A DNA stretch of 64,000 bases from Dyadobacter psychrotolerans (GTDB taxonomy: Bacteria; Bacteroidota; Bacteroidia; Cytophagales; Spirosomataceae): assembly GCF_004349265.1 (NCBI RefSeq), contig NZ_SMFL01000010.1:214562-278561 (forward strand), written 5' to 3'. Below are positions 60,143 to 64,000 of this stretch, piece by piece (position 1 is the stretch's first letter; each line of letters starts with the position of its first letter). The notes beneath the pieces are model-generated. The model did no database searches. It worked only from the letters and a program-made list of their open reading frames with translations, and was not told where the DNA came from. A program made the position numbers and the translations under genes.

Positions 60143-62545
60143 ATGGATAAAAGTTTAATATCTTGTCTATTCTTCCTGCTTTCTTTTTCCTCTGTGTCAG
60201 GACAGTCAGTGGTTATCAATGGCTATGTTAAGGAATCTGGCAGTACTGAGCCTTTGGTCGGTGCAAACGTGCGGGTTGAAAGTGGATTAAGATCGGCGAC
60301 CACAAACACATACGGGTATTTTGTACTAAATATACCTATGTCTATGGCTCAGGATTCCATTGTTATTTTTACTTCAATGGCGGGGTACCCACCATTCCGT
60401 AAAGTTATAAAATTACAACCTGTTATACGTCTTGATATTATCTTGTCGCCAATGGAACTGGATCAGGTGATAATAAAAGATAGTAGAGAAAACACGGTAG
60501 ATCAGGTCCAAATGGGGCAGATCGAACTTTCTGCGGCTGAAATAAAAACGTTGCCTGCAATTGCCGGTGAAAAAGATGCTTTAAAGATACTCCAGCTCAT
60601 GCCTGGTGTAGGGAAGGGTACTGAGGGAAGCAGTGGAATATTTGTGCGAGGCGGAGGGGCTGACCAAAATTTAATTATTTTGGACGAAGCAACGGTTTAC
60701 AACGTCAATCATCTTTTTGGTTTTTTTTCTGTATTTAATAATGATGCTGTAAAAAATGTAACTCTTATTAAAGGAGGATTCCCAGCTCAGTATGGGGGGC
60801 GGCTCTCGTCTGTGGTGGAAGTTACAATGAGAGAAGGTAACAGACAATCATTGCATGGGGAGGGTGGAATAGGCTTAATATCTTCACGATTAACTTTGGA
60901 AGGTCCTTTAAAGAAAAATAAAAGTTCATTTATTATTTCCGGACGTCGTACATATCTGGACGTATTACTCTCACCGTTATTGAGTCTTGCATCAAACGGT
61001 AATGCAAAACTTGGATATTTTTTTTACGATCTTAACACTAAATTAAATTATGATATTGGGAAAAATGATAAAGTATACTTCAGCGGCTATTTTGGAAAAG
61101 ATAAGTTTTATGCAAAACTAAAATCAGGAACTTATGAGAGCCAGGCCTTATTTCATTGGCAAAATGGCACCGCAACTGCAAGATGGAACCATTTGTTCAA
61201 TGAAAAGGTATTTTCCAACATGTCACTGATATTTACCAATTATAATTTTGAACTCAACCTGAAAAATTCATTCTCTAAAAAGGATGTTCCTGAACCGTTT
61301 ATAGTTAATCTAAGTAACTTGTCCTCGATCACGGATTATTCTATTAAATATGATGTCGATTATTTTACCAATCCTTCACATGCATTTCGCTTTGGTCTTC
61401 AATCCATTCTACATCAGTTTAAACCAAGTGTTATAGAGGCAATTGACACAGAGACCGGAGAGCACATTCAATCGAAACAGCAACAAAATAGTTTTGAAAG
61501 TGCTATCTATGCCAGCCATAATTGGTTTCCCGGAGCGAGATTTAAAGCAAGTACAGGACTTAGGATTGTAAGTCACGCAACAGAAGGAGCATTGTCATTT
61601 CGTGCCGAGCCAAGGATTAGTGTTTCTTACAAGCAATCTGCGTCATGGGCTGTTAAAGGCTCCTACGCTATAATGAATCAATATGTACATTTGTTATCGA
61701 ATACCGGGGCAGGATTTCCCACAGATTTATGGGTACCAACTACAAAACTTTTAAAACCAGAGCAGTCTAAGCAGGTTTCTCTGGGTTTGGTTCATAATAA
61801 TAAGCAATATCCTGACTACATCTTATCAACTGAGGTGTATTATAAAACAATGAATCATATTGTTACATTTAAAGAAGGAGCTAATTTACTTTCTGTCTTA
61901 GATGGACCGTCAACAATAGGAAATACTGATTGGCAAAATAATGTAACCTCAGGAAAAGGCTGGTCTTACGGAATGGAGCTCCTGCTAAGGAAAAGGGTAG
62001 GTAAATTAAGCGGATGGATTGGCTATACATGGTCCAAGACCTATTGGCAATTTCAGGAAGTTAATGATGGAAAAAAATATTTGCCCAGAAACGATAGGCG
62101 TCATGATCTGTCTGTAGTTGCTATGCTAAAGGTAAATAAAAAAATTTCCATGTCCGCAACCTGGTTATATGCAACAGGAAATCATCTGACCATAGCTCGT
62201 GAAACCTACAATGCTCCTATACATTATCCAAACCAAGACAATTATTTCGATCTTACACCTTATGAAAAAATTTTTGGGACAAAAAGTGGCGTTGGCGCTT
62301 ATGGTGATAAAAACTCCTTTCAGGCAGTTAGTTATCATAGGCTGGATATCTCAGCACAGTTTGCCACTACAAGACGCAAATATGATGGAGCGTGGGATAT
62401 CGGTTTATATAACGCATATAACAGGAAAAATCCGTTCTATTATTCACAAAGCACTAAAATAGTTAATAACAAGGAAGTGCAAATACTTAAAAGGGTTTCA
62501 CTGTTTCCGGTTATACCTTATGTAAGCTATAATTTTAAATTTTAA
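60143..62545 (+). CDS. TonB-dependent receptor with carboxypeptidase-like N-terminal domain
   Basis: 800 residues from the ATG at 60143; the TTG three bases earlier is an alternative. Signal peptide ends in SVSGQ. A carboxypeptidase-regulatory-like domain spans about 22-110 (VVINGYVKESGSTEPLVGAN), then a plug about 130-230 (GIFVRGGGADQNLIILDEA, FPAQYGGRLSSVVEV) and a barrel that ends in PYVSYNFKF. This is the single-component type of receptor that pairs with a DUF4249 lipoprotein, encoded four bases downstream, rather than SusC. Ligand unknown; such pairs are thought to serve nutrient or metal uptake. Confidence 0.93.
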   Translation: MDKSLISCLFFLLSFSSVSGQSVVINGYVKESGSTEPLVGANVRVESGLRSATTNTYGYFVLNIPMSMAQDSIVIFTSMAGYPPFRKVIKLQPVIRLDIILSPMELDQVIIKDSRENTVDQVQMGQIELSAAEIKTLPAIAGEKDALKILQLMPGVGKGTEGSSGIFVRGGGADQNLIILDEATVYNVNHLFGFFSVFNNDAVKNVTLIKGGFPAQYGGRLSSVVEVTMREGNRQSLHGEGGIGLISSRLTLEGPLKKNKSSFIISGRRTYLDVLLSPLLSLASNGNAKLGYFFYDLNTKLNYDIGKNDKVYFSGYFGKDKFYAKLKSGTYESQALFHWQNGTATARWNHLFNEKVFSNMSLIFTNYNFELNLKNSFSKKDVPEPFIVNLSNLSSITDYSIKYDVDYFTNPSHAFRFGLQSILHQFKPSVIEAIDTETGEHIQSKQQQNSFESAIYASHNWFPGARFKASTGLRIVSHATEGALSFRAEPRISVSYKQSASWAVKGSYAIMNQYVHLLSNTGAGFPTDLWVPTTKLLKPEQSKQVSLGLVHNNKQYPDYILSTEVYYKTMNHIVTFKEGANLLSVLDGPSTIGNTDWQNNVTSGKGWSYGMELLLRKRVGKLSGWIGYTWSKTYWQFQEVNDGKKYLPRNDRRHDLSVVAMLKVNKKISMSATWLYATGNHLTIARETYNAPIHYPNQDNYFDLTPYEKIFGTKSGVGAYGDKNSFQAVSYHRLDISAQFATTRRKYDGAWDIGLYNAYNRKNPFYYSQSTKIVNNKEVQILKRVSLFPVIPYVSYNFKF

Positions 62546-62549
62546 AGGC

Positions 62550-63500
62550 ATGAAACTCCAGTGGGCGGTAACCAGACAGGTAGCTCTAAATTTATTTCAG
62601 GCACTGGCTATTATTTTTTTTCAAGCCTGTAGCTTTTTTTCACCAGTCGTAGAAGTGAATCCCGATAAGTTTACCGACCAGATTGCTTCAAAATTAGTAG
62701 TTGGATGTTTTATTTCACCTCAGGATTCCGTTGTTAGAGTAAGCTTAACAGAATCAAAATTATTGTATGATACATTAAATCAATCATCAATGGTAAGTGA
62801 TGCAAGAATAGTATTGTACAGTAAAAGTGACTCACTTGTTATTAGTGACACACTATCAGGATATTACATTTCTCCAATAAAAAGTTTTGTAATACAAGGT
62901 GGAGAAATATACAAATTAATAATTAAAACCCCAGACGGGCGAACTGTTAATTCTACCTGCACGGTTCCGGACCAGTCAATTCAAATTAAAAAGATAATTA
63001 TTGATTCCGGTTTTGTGAGAACCGTTACAGTCGGCAATACTCCCATAGACAGTACGATGGAAAGATATGCCTCTATTCAATGGGAGGATCCGGTTGGCGT
63101 CAATTATTATCGTGTGTTTGGTGAATTAAGTCAATCAGAGACCATTCAATTGGTAAACAACTCTTTAAAAATAGACTTTAAAAAACTTCTATTCTTCAAT
63201 GAAGAAAATTCGAGAACTATGATTCTCAGCGATAAGAATCAGGAAAATGGGGTTATGCAATCCGCGGATGGTATTTACTGGACCGGTACGTACAGGGGTA
63301 GCGTTATCAGACAGGAGATTGAAATGAATCTTCTAAACATCGATAAAATTTACTATGATTATTATCAAAGCATTAACCAGGCCAGTCTTGCCGACGATAA
63401 TCCATTCGCCGAGCCTATCAATATTACAGGAAACATCAACGGAGGATTTGGATGTTTTGCTGCTTACAATATGAGTACGATTAAACTTAAAATCAAATAA
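62550..63500 (+). CDS. DUF4249 lipoprotein, partner of the TonB receptor
   Basis: 316 residues. Lipoprotein signal ends in QAC (Cys27). DUF4249 marks: KLVVGCFISPQDSVVRVSLT, DARIVLYSKSD and YKLIIKTPDGRTVNSTCTVP. The family occurs almost only with TonB receptors of Bacteroidota as a surface partner. The start is four bases after the receptor stop, giving a tight operon. Confidence 0.9.
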   Translation: MKLQWAVTRQVALNLFQALAIIFFQACSFFSPVVEVNPDKFTDQIASKLVVGCFISPQDSVVRVSLTESKLLYDTLNQSSMVSDARIVLYSKSDSLVISDTLSGYYISPIKSFVIQGGEIYKLIIKTPDGRTVNSTCTVPDQSIQIKKIIIDSGFVRTVTVGNTPIDSTMERYASIQWEDPVGVNYYRVFGELSQSETIQLVNNSLKIDFKKLLFFNEENSRTMILSDKNQENGVMQSADGIYWTGTYRGSVIRQEIEMNLLNIDKIYYDYYQSINQASLADDNPFAEPINITGNINGGFGCFAAYNMSTIKLKIK

Positions 63501-63740
63501 ATGAGAGATAATCAGACGTAGCCGTGTTAAAACGTATTCAAGAAAGTTATAAGGTTTTATTCATGTCTATATAATAAAATTTGCTAAATGAAAAACCGAC
63601 CTTACGGTAAAGTTTCATAGCTGATTTATTTTTTGTATTCACCGTAAGAATCGTTTCTTTGCAATTTTCACTCTTTAACCATTTAAGGCTTTCAAGCAAT
63701 AATAATACTAATTTCAAAATAAAAAGTCGTATATTTATAT
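63501..63740. other. Intergenic region before the transposase-like gene
   Basis: 240 AT-rich bases. CTTACGGT at about 63602 and ACCGTAAG at about 63642 form an eight-base inverted pair with a 30-odd-base spacer. It may be part of an insertion-element end, but no terminal repeat can be confirmed because the right end is outside the window. Confidence 0.35.
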
Positions 63741-64000
63741 ATGAAATATGCTGACATTATTAAGGAAAGTATAGCTGATTTGCTTTTCATGGAAAAGCGT
63801 GAAAAGAATGCAATGCGTCGTGATCGAATTCGATTTATAAGATCGCTAAAAATGGGAGAGTATCGTAGCCAAGCTCGTGCAGGTGCTGCGATTGGATTGG
63901 GCGAACGACAATCACAACGGCTTTGGAATAGTTATGTTAAGGGCGGAATTAAGGAATTACTATCAACATATTCAGACCGTTGGTGGGGCAAACTCAGCAG
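63741..64000 (+). CDS. Helix-turn-helix/IS630-like transposase, 5' part (cut by window end)
   Basis: The frame is open from the ATG at 63741 to the window edge (86 codons). It shows a helix-turn-helix like those at the N-terminus of IS630-type transposases: RSQARAGAAIGLGERQSQRLWNSYVKGG, in parts RAGAAIGLGERQ and RLWNSYVKGGIKELL, then the STYSDRWWG stretch. The catalytic DDE domain would lie beyond base 64000, so intact status cannot be judged. Confidence 0.65.
   Translation, partial: MKYADIIKESIADLLFMEKREKNAMRRDRIRFIRSLKMGEYRSQARAGAAIGLGERQSQRLWNSYVKGGIKELLSTYSDRWWGKLS

Overview
The window looks like chromosomal DNA of a Bacteroidota species of the order Cytophagales, most like Dyadobacter and its relatives. 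The organism call is inference from gene content: SusC/SusD pairs, type IX secretion (T9SS) sorting domains, DUF4249 and DUF1735-type lipoproteins, HxlR and Crp-like regulators, a PVC-type cytochrome dehydrogenase, weak Shine-Dalgarno sequences and TAnnTTTG-like promoters. No rRNA, tRNA or CRISPR array was seen.

Bases 1-7700 hold the 3' part of a TonB-dependent receptor, a partner IPT/TIG lipoprotein, an unknown lipoprotein, a HupE/UreJ-like membrane protein and an M1 metallopeptidase. Bases 7744-12911 hold a 2-hydroxyacid dehydrogenase preceded by three 22-bp-spaced repeats. Convergent to it is a minus-strand operon in the order kaiC - kaiB - kaiB - PAS/histidine kinase - receiver protein, a KaiA-less clock-like cluster. 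Bases 13120-20127 hold a TlpA-like thioredoxin lipoprotein and then an SGNH hydrolase, a large haem-binding dehydrogenase and a ThuA-like protein, a set typical of secreted sugar-oxidation or degradation loci.

Bases 20200-25900 are an accessory patch: two small membrane proteins, a 5'-truncated and frameshifted Rhs tip carrying an HEFGH zinc-protease-like motif, a translationally coupled lipoprotein that could be its immunity protein, and two T9SS-type secreted proteins, one of them frameshifted by one base. Bases 26000-39800 are mostly housekeeping or single-gene functions: AlkA-like glycosylase, TcdA, TatD hydrolase, an NmrA/HxlR divergent pair, esterase, VOC protein, EEP nuclease/phosphatase, glycine-zipper lipoprotein, another 2-hydroxyacid dehydrogenase, a DUF4886 protein, a TspO-like protein and a PNPOx-like protein.

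Bases 39900-54716 form one polysaccharide utilisation locus: two tandem SusC/SusD pairs, a DUF5627-type surface lipoprotein, two GH99-like (WbsX-type) proteins and a metallophosphoesterase between them, closed by a perfect 21-bp hairpin. A class C beta-lactamase-like lipoprotein converges on that hairpin.

Bases 56000-59550 are visibly more AT-rich than their surroundings. They hold a Crp-like regulator, two perfect inverted repeats, a small hydrophobic protein and two membrane proteins that I read as SdpA-like and SdpB-like (HTTM) maturation factors, followed by a secreted protein. I propose this as an Sdp-type antimicrobial or cannibalism peptide locus with an unfamiliar precursor; it is the strongest candidate here for an undescribed system. 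A beta-barrel protein, a TonB-dependent receptor with its DUF4249 lipoprotein, and the 5' part of a transposase-like gene close the window.
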